A model generated the notes under the pieces. The model did no database searches. It saw nothing but the letters and a program-made list of their open reading frames with translations, and was not told where the DNA came from. Shown one piece after another: positions 24,401 to 36,989 of a stretch of DNA of 64,000 bases. Source of the stretch: Tetrahymena elliotti 4EA (Eukaryota; Ciliophora; Oligohymenophorea; Hymenostomatida; Tetrahymenidae). The position numbers and the translations under genes are program-made. Numbering within the stretch: position 1 is the stretch's first letter; each line of letters starts with the position of its first letter. Location of the stretch: the NCBI GenBank assembly GCA_000231825.2, contig JH720301.1, positions 1,713,843 to 1,777,842 on the forward strand, written 5' to 3'.

Positions 24401-26784
24401 ATGTATAGTATCATCAGCCCAAAGTTACAGCAAAAAAGATAGATTCGTTCTCAAAGCAATACTATTACAAAAAATTAACATAGTGGTTCTTAAAACAATC
24501 AAAGCATAAATATAAATTTAGATAAAAACGGTTATATTGATTAAAGTAGAGAAAAATTTAACAAAGAAGGTGAAAGGCTTGATGAAGAGTTTAATTCTGC
24601 CATCTAACTTATTGAAAATTAATTGGTGAAATTTAATAAACATGAAAAAATTCGTATTGATTAATGGATTAAAAAGCTATGCTAAGTCACTTCGAATTTA
24701 GTTTGGAAATAAAATAGAAATTTATATGTAAAAGTTTTACAAGATATGGTAGGCAATGCAACAATGTACGAGCCATTTACTAAAGTTCCTCCTGAAGGAC
24801 CATTACCTAGACTAACGAAATTCGATATAGTAATAAATAATACTTTTGAATTTTCAAAAAAAAGAAATGCAAATAAATTATATATTTATAAAAGCCATAT
24901 CATGCAAGAAGCATAATTAGAGATTTCGAAAAAGAAAATGAGAACTTTAATTTTGATAAATTGTCTTTTTAAAATCACTCGCCAAGTAAATTTGGATAGG
25001 CAAACTTAAAAAATATGTAATGAATTATTTTGAAAAACTATATTGATAACTTATAAATTAATTTATAATTTAGGAGAGATTAGTCAAATGAAAGATTAAG
25101 AGGATATAGCTCAAATTCGAAGAGTTTTTTAAGTAATAATAACAATAATAATATATCTATTAATTAGAATAATACAAGTCATGTTAACAGCTCTAACAAT
25201 AACAATAGTAATACTAATAACATTTTAGGAAATTTAGGATAAAATTAACCTAGCAACATGAACCTAAGTTAGCAATATTAAATTTAAATTTCATAGAATA
25301 AAATCCCTGTTCCTTAAAATAATAGTTATTCTTTAATTAATAATTCCTATACTAACTCGAGTTAGAGTCTAACTAGTGGAAATAGATATAATAATATTTT
25401 AGGTAATGAGATTTCAAATGCAATATAAAAATAGCAGAGTTTAGAATCAAATTCAAATGCTTAGTAATAATAGAATAATACAAAATCAAGCACAGGAATT
25501 TGCGAAACATGTAAAATATACAGTAATTCTAAAGAAGAGATAAAAAGTCCATAGCTATTAGAAAAGCATTAAAACCTTTTAAACACAGTAAACTCTATAT
25601 TCGCTGAAAAGAGATCAAATTCAGGAAATAGAAATAATTAATTATCTCCTAATATAAATTTACTTTCAGATAACTAAAATTTAACAAATTAATCATCAGG
25701 CTTAAAAAAACAGTTAAGTAACGAAAATCATTAATAATCTAACTATAAAAGAAGTGGAAGTTATTATGCTGGTTCAACAGCCTCGAGAAATGAATAATCT
25801 GGGAATTCCACCTATTAACTACCATTATCAAATATTCAGCTCTTAAAAAATAAATCAAGTAACAAATTAAATGAAGAATAAAGTGATATACCAAGCAGAG
25901 AAAATAATTAAAATGAGTTACTTCATGCAAAAAACTGTGCTCATTAAAATTAAAAATCAAATATCTCCTAATTCTAATACAGTTATAATAATAATTCTCA
26001 TTCAACTATAAACGATTCGAAGAATCTAGAGCAACCATCTGCTAATTACAATACTGAAAGATAAAGCAATAATAGTTTTTCTGCCAACTTTAAACAACAA
26101 CAATTAAATTCTGTATATAATTCAATAGAAAATTTTTCTAAAAATACTACACTAGAAAACCCTTAATCAATAAATAATGTTTAAGCCTCTAATTCAAATT
26201 TATTAGTAAAAGATTATCTAAATTAGGTAGACTAACTTCATTAATAAGTTGAAAAAGAAAAAGAAGCAAATTCATAGATATAAATGTAGTTGGATCTTCT
26301 AAGATTAAATGAAAATGATCTAAAAAAAGAAAATAATTTAAAATAAACTCATGTTAATTAACTAACAAAAGCAAATGAGAAGTTAAAGCAAGAGAACTTA
26401 CAATACAAAGAAAAGCATTTAAATTTTATAGCTGTTTTATAAAAAGTAAGTAAATATTTGGTGCTACATGAAGAAACCTTGTCTGATGACCTCGAGGTAA
26501 TATTTTTATAAAATCTAAAAATGTTTAATATTTTTTTACCTTAGTACCAGTATTTAATTAATGAACTAGAAAACATATAATAGAAAACTAATGATCCTAT
26601 CTTAAACACTTCTCCATCATCTCTAGGAGAAAATAGAAATCACCTAAAGAAAAAGAAAAGGACAGAACTTGATTAAAATTATTAGCAATATGCAGAAAAT
26701 ATTAAACAGAAACTTTAATAAACGAATGAAGGGACAAACGAATTTCTTTCTTATTTAAACAGAATAAAAAAAAATATTGAATGA
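24401..26784 (+). CDS. Coiled-coil protein with an N-terminal DUF4485-like domain, 737 aa
   Basis: Four exons: 24401..24829, 24895..25016, 25074..26496 and 26545..26784; introns 48-65 nt. Residues about 50-160 contain a compact conserved-looking block: EEFNSAIQLIENQLVKF, a Trp-rich helix with KLCQVTSNLVWKQNRNLY, then PPEGPLPRLTKF and PYHARSIIRDFE across the first splice. This resembles, from memory only, the DUF4485 domain of centrosomal CEP112-type proteins. The middle is Asn/Ser/Gln-rich and disordered, with one CETC pair near residue 330. From about 26200 a heptad-rich coiled coil runs to near the end. A cytoskeletal or basal-body role would fit but is inference. Confidence 0.8.
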
Positions 26785-28023
26785 AACTAAAATCTAAAAA
26801 ATTAATGTAAATGCCTTAGATATTTTTATTTACTAATTGATATCTTAAGTTATATTCCATCTAATTATTTAATTTCAATAAAAGTATTTCCTAAAGCTCA
26901 TCAGCTTCTAAATAGGCTTCCTCTTTTTTTATCATAAAAAAATATTTTTTTCTTCTTTTTTGAATATTTAAAATTTGTATTTTCATATTTTATAAATGTA
27001 ATATTTTTTAACTCTTTCTACTTTTTTTTTGAAAAAATTGGAAGAACTAAAGTGAAATAAATTTAATGTATTTTCAGCTTTTGAATAAATATAAGCTGAT
27101 GAAAATAAATAATATAAGATATTAAAAAAATAATTTTAAATAAATCTTGTTGATTCTTAATAATAATAATAATTTTTTTGCAAGAACAATTTTGTATTTT
27201 TTGCGAGATTAATTTCATTTATGAGAATATAGTTTTTGTTGAATGTTGTCCTTTTTCTCAAGTTAAATATAAAATGACCATCTTTTTATTCAAGATTTTA
27301 GCTAATAAATACCTTTATTCAGCAATTAATAGTAAAATAAAAATGACACTCTACATTTAGCTATTTATTGATGCTGTCCTAAAACAGATAATAATAAAAA
27401 AAATAAATTCAATCTCTATTATTATATTACATCTTTTTGGAACATCATTTTTTACTTTTTCAAAAATTCTAAAGGCAAATAAATATAAACATTGAAAAAT
27501 ATAAAAACATCAATATAATTTTAAATAAAAAGACTATCTCTATTTTCAGTTTTACACCTTGCTCAGTATATTATGAAATAAAAATGAGAGAAGGAGCAAC
27601 TTTAAGTACTTTTATTACTATTATTTATTTATTATTTAATAATTAATAGATTTTGTTACATTTCTTCTAGAATGTATGGAAAATTTATTTTAAATGTAAA
27701 CGAATTATTTCTTATGAAAAATCATGAGATTAGATACAAATTAGATCATAAAAATATACTATCTAATAAATAAGACGTGTTTATGTCACACTTGCTTTTA
27801 ATTTAATTTTTAGAAATTCTAAGAAAATCTTAAACTTTGGATTCTGTATTTAAGATATTTCAATACTTAAATTTATACTTTGTCCTATTTAACAATTTTA
27901 TTGAAGCTCTTGGCTAGAAATGACATAATAAATTAAGTTAATAACATATAAGATAGAAAATACTGAATAAAATTTGTTTAGTGATTTGGTATATATTTAT
28001 TTGTTGCTATTTTTTGTTTTTTT
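26785..28023. other. Intergenic spacer between convergent genes
   Basis: AT-rich sequence downstream of both neighbours. The 60-codon frame at 27178 is interrupted in any extended reading and has no support. Nothing else seen. Confidence 0.6.
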
Positions 28024-28454
28024 TCATAATGATGCTTAGTAAATAGGTTTAGGAGAGTTGTTATTAGCTAATTCAATCATTCTGGTAAGTGCATCCATAT
28101 TGCAGCCTTGGAAAAATGCATCTTTGCCTATGAAATTAAAAAAGGGTGGTTTATAAAATTTAATAAATATTTAATAATATTATTACCTTCAACAATATCT
28201 CCATTTTTATATAAGAAAAGAGATGGGATAGAGCTGATTTCGTGACGAGCAATAATATCTTCATTTTCTTCAATATCTACATTAACTTTAGCTACAATCC
28301 ATCCAAAGCTAACTTGGAGTTTATTTTCTAACATTCTTTAAAGCTCAAAGCATGGACGACACCAGTTAGCAGTGAAATAAACTATAACAGGGTGTTCAAA
28401 AGTAGAAATCAATTAATCAAATTGTTAGGTACATTAAATTTCAACGAACTTCAT
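28024..28454 (-). CDS. Thioredoxin, 123 aa
   Basis: Two exons, 28187..28454 and 28024..28127, split by a 59-nt intron inside a Gly codon. The protein is a single thioredoxin fold: VIVYFTANWCRPC at residues 23-35 carries the CxxC redox pair (Cys32, Cys35), KVNVDIEEN the following strand, and SSIPSLFLYKNG the cis-proline (Pro77). It has no signal peptide, so it should be cytosolic and reduce protein disulfides with NADPH-thioredoxin reductase. The active site reads WCRPC instead of the usual WCGPC. The last 15 residues are a polar tail. Length is normal to slightly long for the family. Confidence 0.93.
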
Positions 28455-29321
28455 TTGTATGTATAATATTATTTTTTGTTTTTGAAATTTAAAAATTTTG
28501 CTATTTATTTTAAAAATTAATATTTATTGATTATATTTTAATCAAGTAAACAATCATTAATTTTAAAGGATAAAATATGACTAATTTAAAGAGGTTAATT
28601 TTTATTGGTGATATAGACTGAAAGTATAAATACTTTTATAAATCATAAATTATTAATGTTACTTACATCAATTAATAGAGCAGAAATAACATTTATGTCT
28701 TGGCTTGTTAAATTTTGCAATATTTTTTCAACAATAAATTTCCATGACTATGAAGAGAATCAATAAGTACATTATAAACCATTTTATGAATTCTAACATA
28801 AAAATAGTATGTAAACAAATATTACTTTTTGACAGGAACATTCTAGTCTTTTACAGCATTAGATTATTAATAAGTCACAATAAATTAAAAAAATAAAAGA
28901 TATATCGCACAAAATTAATAACTTTAGATGCAAATCAATTTATTCAATTCTGATAACGTAATATTAAAAAAATAAAACAAAAATTATTCAAAAGTTTAGT
29001 AACAAAAGATTTTTATCTTTTAAATATTAACAAATAAATTTCTTAGGTTATTCATTTCACATAAAAATTTTGTTTTCTTTTTCAAATTTTTATTTTTAAC
29101 AAAAGATTTTTATCTTTAAAACATTAACAAATAAATTTCTTAGGTTATTAATTTGACAATAAAATTTTCTTTCTTTATCAAATATTTACTTTTACAATTT
29201 TTTGTTTGAGGATTTTAACATTTACAATTTGTCCTCATTCTTTTTATAAAGTTAAGTTTTATGAAAATTTGATTGAATTTTACAATAATTTTTACAAATA
29301 ATGTTATTATGCATTAAAATA
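28455..29321. other. Intergenic spacer with unresolved exon-like frames
   Basis: At about 28600-28870 (minus) there are short frames bounded by plausible splice sites (one donor GTAAGT near 28670), but no start codon and no complete reading could be assembled. This may be a gene relic or chance. The part 29001-29194 is a tandem repeat. Confidence 0.4.
29001..29194. repeat. Two tandem copies of a ~97-bp unit
   Basis: 29001-29097 and 29098-29194 are near-identical at the start (AACAAAAGATTTTTATCTTT, then ACAAATAAATTTCTTAGG) and diverge toward the ends. Both lie in the spacer; no coding potential. Confidence 0.75.
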
Positions 29322-32300
29322 TCAAAATATGCTGCACTATTTATTATTTTCCTAGTTTAAAAGTTCTTATTAATAATTTGGCTCGCTGTAAATTTAATTA
29401 TGTTAAGGCAAATCTTTCCATCTTAAACTTCCTAAAGAAGCAAATCTTACAGAATTACTCTAAAAAATCTCCTGTTCTTCCCTTGGAATACCTACTCCTA
29501 TTTACTGCTTGTGTTCATTATGATTATCCATTTTTGATAAAGTGTTATTTCTAGAGTGATACATCTAAATACTATGAATTTACTAATCTGACCTTTTTCT
29601 GATCTTTTTCTGATTATTAGAATTACTTCTACTGCTACAGGCTATTACTAAATTATTTTTTTCTATTTTTTTAAAATAAATCAATTAACAAATAAATTAA
29701 GAAACAATCAGTTATTATTTTTGATTTTGTAAAGAAAAAATGGGTTTTATTTTAATTATTTACCTGGATATAAATCCACAAAAAATACTCTCTCAATAGA
29801 ATCAAATTTTAAGAATCGAGGGATAATAACATCTGCGTTATACCATTTTTTCAATTACATAAATACAGACTTAGATAAAACCACATAATCATGATGCTCT
29901 AAAAGATTATCATTTAATTATAACAAGTTTGTATTTGTTTAAGAATTTCCATCCAAAAAATAAGAATTTTTAGTCAATATTTTGTTGTTTATGTACCCAG
30001 GGCGCTCAATATTTACACTAAATCTTTTGCCTTATAAATATAATTAAATCATCATAAATATTCAGTTTTAATATTTTTGATTACCTAAAACATTTAAGTG
30101 GTTATAATTTTCATTATTTTCTTCCTTATCATAATAACTAACATATTAGGTCCAATTTCTCCACCATTTTGCATTAATTATGTATCTAATATCATTTTCT
30201 CTTACATCTATTTAAATAAGAAGTAATTTAGAATTAATAAGTTTGATTAGATTATACTTTTGTTTGAATTTGCGCTGTCTTATTCTAGCTATTCTATGAT
30301 CTATTTTTCTTGTTTTGGTGTTAAAAAAGTTTAGTATGACTATTTCAAGTCTATAGAATTGTTAAGGGTGCTTTTGCAAGCTTTTAAGAAATGAATAGTT
30401 GTGTTAGTATTCTGCATATCTATCTAAGTAACATCATTAAGGTTCTCTTCATAGTCATCAGCAAAAGAAGAGGATAGCTAATTTTAATGCTTTAACTGTT
30501 GAAGGTTATTTTCCTTACATTATAACTCTTAAAAGATTTCATTTTCTAAATTTTAAATAAAAATTTCAATAAAATTTCAATAAAAATAAAAAAAAACCTT
30601 TTATTATTTTGTAATTCATACATTAATTGTAATTTTCTGAACTGAAATTTTCTGTTTCTTTTGCATCTAGCTAGTTTCTGTTGATAGAAAAGTTTTTTGT
30701 TTAAATTTTTTGAGAAGAAAACTCATCTATATCCAGGTTTTTACAATCTTCTCCAGATTAAGCAGATATTCCATGCTTTTGCTCAAATCTGGAAGTGAAT
30801 TACTCTTAAATAGACTGTGTAGAAATAATATTTATTTTGGTTTGTTAGTCATAATTTCCATTTTATTCATTGTAAAATTAAAGAGGAAGCTAAAGCAGAT
30901 TTATTGAGTTTCTACTGGTTTGCTAAGTCTTGATTCCTTTGTTCAAATCAGTAAATGGAATACTACTTTATTGATCATTTTCAAACTATTACTCTTGGGT
31001 ATGAAAACGTATGTTTTCTTTGCTTGAGGATTTTCTCCATTTTTTTTGCTAAGAAATAGCTGTGCTTAAATTAGAGCATGCACTGCTCTTCTAAAATGTT
31101 ATTTTCTGAACTTTTTTTAGATCACTATAAGATGAATTTTTCTTTTGCAAAAGGCCATTACTTTAAGTCTATTTACCACTATTCTAACTTATCAAATTTT
31201 AATGATCTTAACTAATTGGTAAGTTATTAGCTTTTACTGTGTTTGTATTGTTTTAATTTCTTTCAGAAATTTATTTATTTGAGAAATCAGATTTACGTTT
31301 CTCATTATTGAAATTGATCATGCAAAAATTATTTTCTTAGTCACTAACTAAGCTAATATTGACTTTTTTAGCTTTTTTATTTTAAGTTTCTTCTTAATTT
31401 ACTTTGGGTTTATGCCCTAAGTTTAAATCATAAGCAAGACTATTATTTGATCTTTTTAAGTGTTCTTTTTTTGTATTGTTTGAATTAGGGCTTTACTTCA
31501 TATCTATTATAGGGTCTATATTCTCCTTAGATTAGAAAATATTTTAGTTTAGAACAGCACAATATGTATTGTTGTTTTTTATGTTATTATTTATTTAATT
31601 ATTATGAGCTGTATTTGTATTTTAATTTTTACATTGTGAAAGCTATTATTCTCTTTGGTTTTTGTCTTGTTAAAGATATTTATTTTTTATTTATTGTATT
31701 TTATCTTCAAGCTATGAAAAATATAAGTCACCTTTTTCTATCAAGTTTTCAAAAGGAGAAGTCTAGCTTGATTTAGTTTTTAAGGAAAAAATAAAATGTT
31801 AAATGAATTTTCTGAATTATTCATTTAAAAAAACAATAGTCTTTGAGATTTCCATCATTTGTATTTGCTCAACAGATGCACCTAATGTGTAAGGGAAAAA
31901 TTCTGTAGTAGTTTCACTCTCATCAGGTATATTTTGAATCCCATTAAGAGAACCTAGACTAGCATCATTATCATTAATATTTTTTAGCTTAGTTAAATTG
32001 CTATCAGTAGTATTCTATACCTATTCATGATTTTAGCTTAAATAGTTTTTTTATGTGTATTACTAATTAGTCATTTAATTATTACCCATTTACTTATGTG
32101 TATTATTTTTTGCCATGTTTGAGAGAGGTGATAATTAAAGAAAACAATTAGAGCTAACAGATTTAGTCTTAAACATATTTTATTAGTCAGTAAATAAGTC
32201 GCTTGGTAATTACATTTAATCTGATTAACTACTCCTAAACTCGCATTCACTATTTAAATGGAAATTTAAATCATGATGGCTTAACACCTTTTTGCAACCT

Positions 32301-32542
32301 AAGGCGTATCTTGGACACTTAAATGGAGCTTTTGTAGATGCTAGTTCTTTTTTAGATATATAGAAGAAATCTTCTGATCTTACAGCTGAGCATCTATAAG
32401 GGCAACAATTATTATCTTTAATCCAACTCTATAAGCAATCACAACAAAAGGCATGATCACATTTTTAAGTTCTACAAGGAGTATTAATGGCTAAATTACA
32501 AAGAGTACAAATATGTACTAAATTTAATCTCCTATCTTACAT
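29322..32542 (-). CDS. RING and TRAF-type zinc finger protein with a C-terminal DUSP domain, 987 aa
   Basis: Five exons: 30598..32542, 30258..30545, 30085..30207, 29764..30030 and 29322..29662. Residues 12-51 form a RING finger: C12-x2-C15, C28-x-H30-x2-C33-x2-C36, then CCPYRC at 46-51, where the last pair is spaced one residue wider than the usual C-x2-C. A TRAF/SIAH-type finger follows at C76-x6-C83-x11-H95-x4-C100. About 550 residues of Asn/Gln/Ser-rich linker come next. Residues about 745-874 are a DUSP domain (KWWRNWTQYVSYYD, RPGYINNKIL, LEHHDYVVLSKSVFMQLKKW), a fold normally found in ubiquitin-specific proteases. No peptidase domain follows. It is probably an E3 ubiquitin ligase. The start is the first ATG after an in-frame TGA. 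Confidence 0.87.
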
Positions 32543-33198
32543 CTATTTATTAAAATCTCTACCTTTTATTTTACAAATAACCTAAACCTTTCAAATTTAT
32601 TTCGTCCAGATGATTACAAATGTATCAGGACTTTTTATATATTTTTGAATTTTTTATTTTTTTGAATCTCAATAAATATTGAGTAGAAATCTTTTGATTA
32701 TTAATTTTGGAGATAATTTGTTTATTATTGAGATAATTTGATTTATTTCATTCAAAAGCAATTATTTTTTGATCGTTAAAATTATTTAAACAGAAACTTA
32801 AAAAAGAACTTGAATTGATAAAAAAAAAATCATCAACTAATTTTGCTTCAGCAATTTTTAATGCAATTGTAAATCAATTAATATTAAGACATGTATTGAA
32901 TAATTAAAAGCAAATATTATTTATTTTGTTTATCTTAATTTTAATTAACAATTTCAAAAAAAGTAAAATATTATTTTAGAGTTTTTATTTTATGAACTTG
33001 TTTGTTATTAAAACATTCATTTATTAATGTTTTATTTTTAGCTACAATTATTGATATAGATACATGGCTAATGGCTAATTTATTAAAATATTTTAAAGAG
33101 TTATTAATTTAAAAGTAATTCACTTTTAGAAATATACTAAATATAAATAGTATTATTTTAAAGTTATAAAACTTAATAAATAAATACAATTTTTATTT
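32543..33198. other. Intergenic spacer
   Basis: AT-rich 5' flank of the RING-DUSP gene and 3' flank of the sphingosine kinase gene. Nothing else seen. Confidence 0.6.
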
Positions 33199-34935
33199 TC
33201 ACCAAGAAAACACTTTTAAAATGCTAGGTAAAATTCTACCTTATATAACATCACTAGTGTAGCTTTCTCCATCTATAGATAATAAGCCTAAATCATTTTA
33301 ATTGACACTTTGAAGTCTAAAAGCTTTTACTCTTTTATAAGTAAATTTCTATCCTTCAGCTGGTAATTAAGTCTTTTTATTGAAATGAGAACCACTTTGG
33401 AATGTTAAAGCATATTTAACTAATTAACCCCATCCTTTACTGCTTTCAAGATATTAAAGATCTATATATCCATCATTAGTACGTGCATTAGGTGCATTTA
33501 AATCTTTTGCTGTGATAAGAGGTACATTCATTATCATAAAATATTTAAAACTTCTCTCTTTAACTTCTTCCCAGTGGTTTTCTTACAGATTAATTGGTTA
33601 ATTTATGTCAGGTAAAGAATCTAAATTTTCTTCTGTTGTGTAAAGTATACCTTAATATTTCTTTTAAAATAATGCCCTATAAGTACCCATCACATCAAAT
33701 CTTAATCTAGCTAAAAATCTAAATATATAATTAATATTAATTGGCTCATAATTAAATCTAATTAAATTACCTCAAATGTTCAGAATTGAGATCAACATCT
33801 GCTATATAAGCCCATGCTAGAGATAAAAAAGAGTAAATGCAAGGATCTGATTTTGTTTGCATCTGGATCATATCCATTTCCTTAACTGATCCTTTGCAAA
33901 TCAAATATGCTGCTCCTTCTAGAGTTTTGGGTTCCTCTACTTCATGTAAAATACTATTAATCAATGCATTTCCACTACCACCAGGTAAAACACCTAGAAC
34001 CACTTTTGAGCATACCAAATCTTTATCAGCTCTTTTAAATAATCCATTAACTACTTCATGAGGAAGTCCATCTCCTGAAACAGTAACTATGCCAGCATAT
34101 TCCAAAAGCTATTCTGCAGGTATTTCTATTAAAGAATTATTTTATTAAAAATTAACTATTATGGTTTTTAAAATAATGATCTACCATTAACATATTGATG
34201 TGCATGATTTTTATACTTTGTCATAACAAGTAAGTAATTAAAACCTGCATATTCTAATAAATGAGATATTTTATTCCATTTTTCTAAAGCTGAACCATCA
34301 CCACCAACAGGATTTATAAAGACAAGCAGCTTTTTAGGGAAATCAGGTACTTTTTTTTGGTGTAAATCTTACTAAATATAAACAAAATAACTTTTATTTC
34401 TTGCAAAATTTTAAATTATCTTTGTTAAGTTAATAGCTCTACTTTCTTTTTCAACATAGAAGTCAAGAGAGCTTAAATATCTATTAAAGGGAACATAACA
34501 CGTTTTACGATCTTTCTTCATTAAATATATTTTAATATTATAAATAGTAGATCCTCCAATGCTAACCTATTTATAAGAAGCTCCAAGCAAATTTTACCAC
34601 TCAAGCTCTATACAGGAATTATCATTTAAACTTTTCAAAGTAATTTTATTCTTTTCAATCAATAATTTCCACTCAAATTTTTTGCCTTCCTTTTTATCTA
34701 ATCTCAAATATAACTATTCATTTATGACAAAATCTCCATTTTCATCTTAGCTCATGAAAGGGAGATTATCATTTGAATAATTTAAATACTGTTTTTCTCT
34801 ATTCTCATTAATTTCGCTAGTATGATTTTCGCTATGATTGATATGAAATTTATTTTAGGTTGATTAGGCGGTGGGCTAAATATTTATTTGATTTTCCATA
34901 TCTGGAACATTTTAGTACTATTTATTATCACCCAT
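33199..34935 (-). CDS. Sphingosine kinase (DAG-kinase catalytic fold), 541 aa
   Basis: Three exons: 34185..34935, 33771..34125 and 33199..33718, with 52- and 59-nt introns. Residues 1-190 are a less conserved N-terminal region. The catalytic core starts with KKLLVFINPVGGDGSA (about 207-222), then EYAGIVTVSGDGLPHEVVNG (about 259-278), the SGDG signature of sphingosine kinases, and VLGVLPGGSGNAL (about 293-305). C-terminal landmarks include RFLARLRFDVMGTYRALFQ, where substrate-binding residues lie in relatives, and NDGYIDLQYL. The enzyme phosphorylates sphingoid bases with ATP to sphingosine-1-phosphate. There is no membrane segment. A ceramide kinase-like activity cannot be excluded from sequence alone. 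Confidence 0.9.
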
Positions 34936-35673
34936 CTTTACGTAATTAGCTTCTGATTACATTCACTTTTTAAATACTATTTTAAATTTTAAAAATTTAA
35001 TAAATTGACTAGCAAAATAAATACTTTTTATTATATTGTTTTAGTTTTTTAAATTACAATTTTTTTTCTCTCCAATTTAAAATTAATATTTTTTTTAATC
35101 ATAAATGACTATTTGCTTACATGAAGATTTTTAGAAGCAAGATATCAACAAATTTGTGATCTTTTAAAGGTGCTAAATGATCATATATTGTTATTTTTTG
35201 CATAATTTACAAAAAAATATTATAAATAAAGCCTCAAAGATATTTTTTCAGGTATCCAAATAATAAAAAATTTCTTTTACAGTTGACCATTTGTTTGAAG
35301 AATTATAATTGTTTTTAATTCATAACCTTGAAGGATTAGCTAGTTATTTTTATAGGCACTATATAAAAACACCATTACAAATTTAGTGAATGATAAATTA
35401 TCTGTTTGTATTGCTTGTATGATAATATTTTACAAAACTCAAATTAAAAAATTTCTTTTTTACTTAGTAATATAAATGAAATAAATCTAATATAATTATT
35501 TAATCTCTACAAAATTTTTAATATAACTTAAAAATTTTTTTGAATCTAAATTTATGGTTTATAAAATTAATAATATTTTTAATTTTTAGAATATTAACTC
35601 AAAAACTAAATATTAAACTTAAATAATAGTTTAAATCAAATAAATTTTAACTAATTATGCATCGTTTACTCTT
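34936..35673. other. Intergenic spacer
   Basis: AT-rich, no supported gene. It holds the 5' flank of the sphingosine kinase gene and the 3' end of the LZTFL1-like transcript. Confidence 0.6.
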
Positions 35674-36700
35674 TCATTCTACTTTTTCATATTTGCTTAA
35701 ACTATTTTAATATTTTATATTAATTATTTGTATTAAATAAGAAAGTAAATATACCGATCTTTGAACTCTTTAATTTGCTCATTTTTCTACTAAATCATCT
35801 TTTTTAAGTTATTGAATTGTGCACTCTCATGGAGTTTCTTTTAAGAGTCTTCTTGAAGGTTTTTATACTCTAATTCTAGTTTTTCAAGCTTTTCCTTTAT
35901 ATTAAGTTGTTTAAAGATAACTTATATTTATTTAATAATATTATACCTATAAGTCATTTATTTAATAAGTAGTTCCAGTCTATCCTTTTTATGATTGTTC
36001 CACCTATTAATTTTAAATAAAGTGAGATTCACTACATAAGATTATTAATATTCTTTACTTTTTCAGTCAAACGCTAATTTTCGCTAGTTAGTTGAGTTAA
36101 TTACATTTCAAGTTATTCAATTTTCTACTAATTCAAGTCAGTTTTTTAACTTTCGAAAAGACTAGGAAGTTTACCTTAGACAGATTTTAAAGGATTTTTA
36201 ACTTCACTAGATGTAGCAAAAATTGTATCTGTTATTTCTACTTTCTTCATATTTTCGATCATTTTACTGTTGATAAATAACTAAATTACCTTTGAAATAT
36301 ATTTCTTATTTTAATTACATATCTTCAAGAAGATTGAGATTAAGAGAAAATTCGACTCCAGTTTGTTAGAATAAATATTAAAGATATATAGCAGACATTC
36401 TGCTCATATTAGAGATATCGTTTGAGAGAGTTTTTTTGACTTAATCATTCCATTTATTTATAATATTAAGAACCTTGTTTATTTATTTAATTGATTTAAT
36501 TTTAATTATTACTATTAAAAGAAATATTGATAAGTAATTACATCTTCCTTGTTAAATATCGTGGAATCTTGTACATTATCAGCTACAAAATCCTTGATAT
36601 CAAGATTCAATTCTTTAAATGCTTCATCTTTTTTTTGATTAAAAAAGTTCAAGTATTACTTGAGTTCCTTAACGTGATTATTTTCTAATTTTTCAGCCAT
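35674..36700 (-). CDS. LZTFL1: LZTFL1 homologue (BBSome regulator), 249 aa
   Basis: Six exons: 36542..36700, 36290..36473, 36059..36240, 35947..36003, 35755..35894 and 35674..35701; introns 48-68 nt. The order of landmarks matches LZTFL1: an N-terminal EF-hand-like helical part (MAEKLENNHVKELKQYLNFF), a middle helix bundle with Leu/Tyr-rich LQYLFQQTGVEF, the linker KVEITDT and GKLPSLFE, then a leucine-zipper coiled coil ending KKMIQQKNEQIKEFKDRLSK. In other organisms LZTFL1 binds the BBSome and controls its entry into cilia; in a ciliate the same role at basal bodies is likely. It is about 50 residues shorter than the human protein. No catalytic motif. Confidence 0.8.
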
Positions 36701-36989
36701 TTAGTTGAGTGATAATTTTTTTAATATTTTTTTTGTGTTTTTTATGTTTTTAATGATAAATAATATCAAAAATATCTTTTTATTAAAAACTTCTATTAAT
36801 TAAAATATGATTTTTTTAGTGAAGAGAACATTTGATGAAAAAAAATAGTAAGACTAACTATGAAATCATATAAAGAAACAAACAACTCATTATAATTATT
36901 ATTTATTCTTAATTAATATATCTATTTACTTGCATAGGCATCTATTATTTGTCATCTAAAATTTATCAAATTTTGCTTTAATTTATTTT

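Noticed and set aside
30710..31776. Plus-strand frames at 30710 and 31564
   Set aside because: Both are antisense to the long first exon of the RING-DUSP gene.
33837..34061. Plus-strand 74-codon frame
   Set aside because: Antisense to the catalytic exon of sphingosine kinase.
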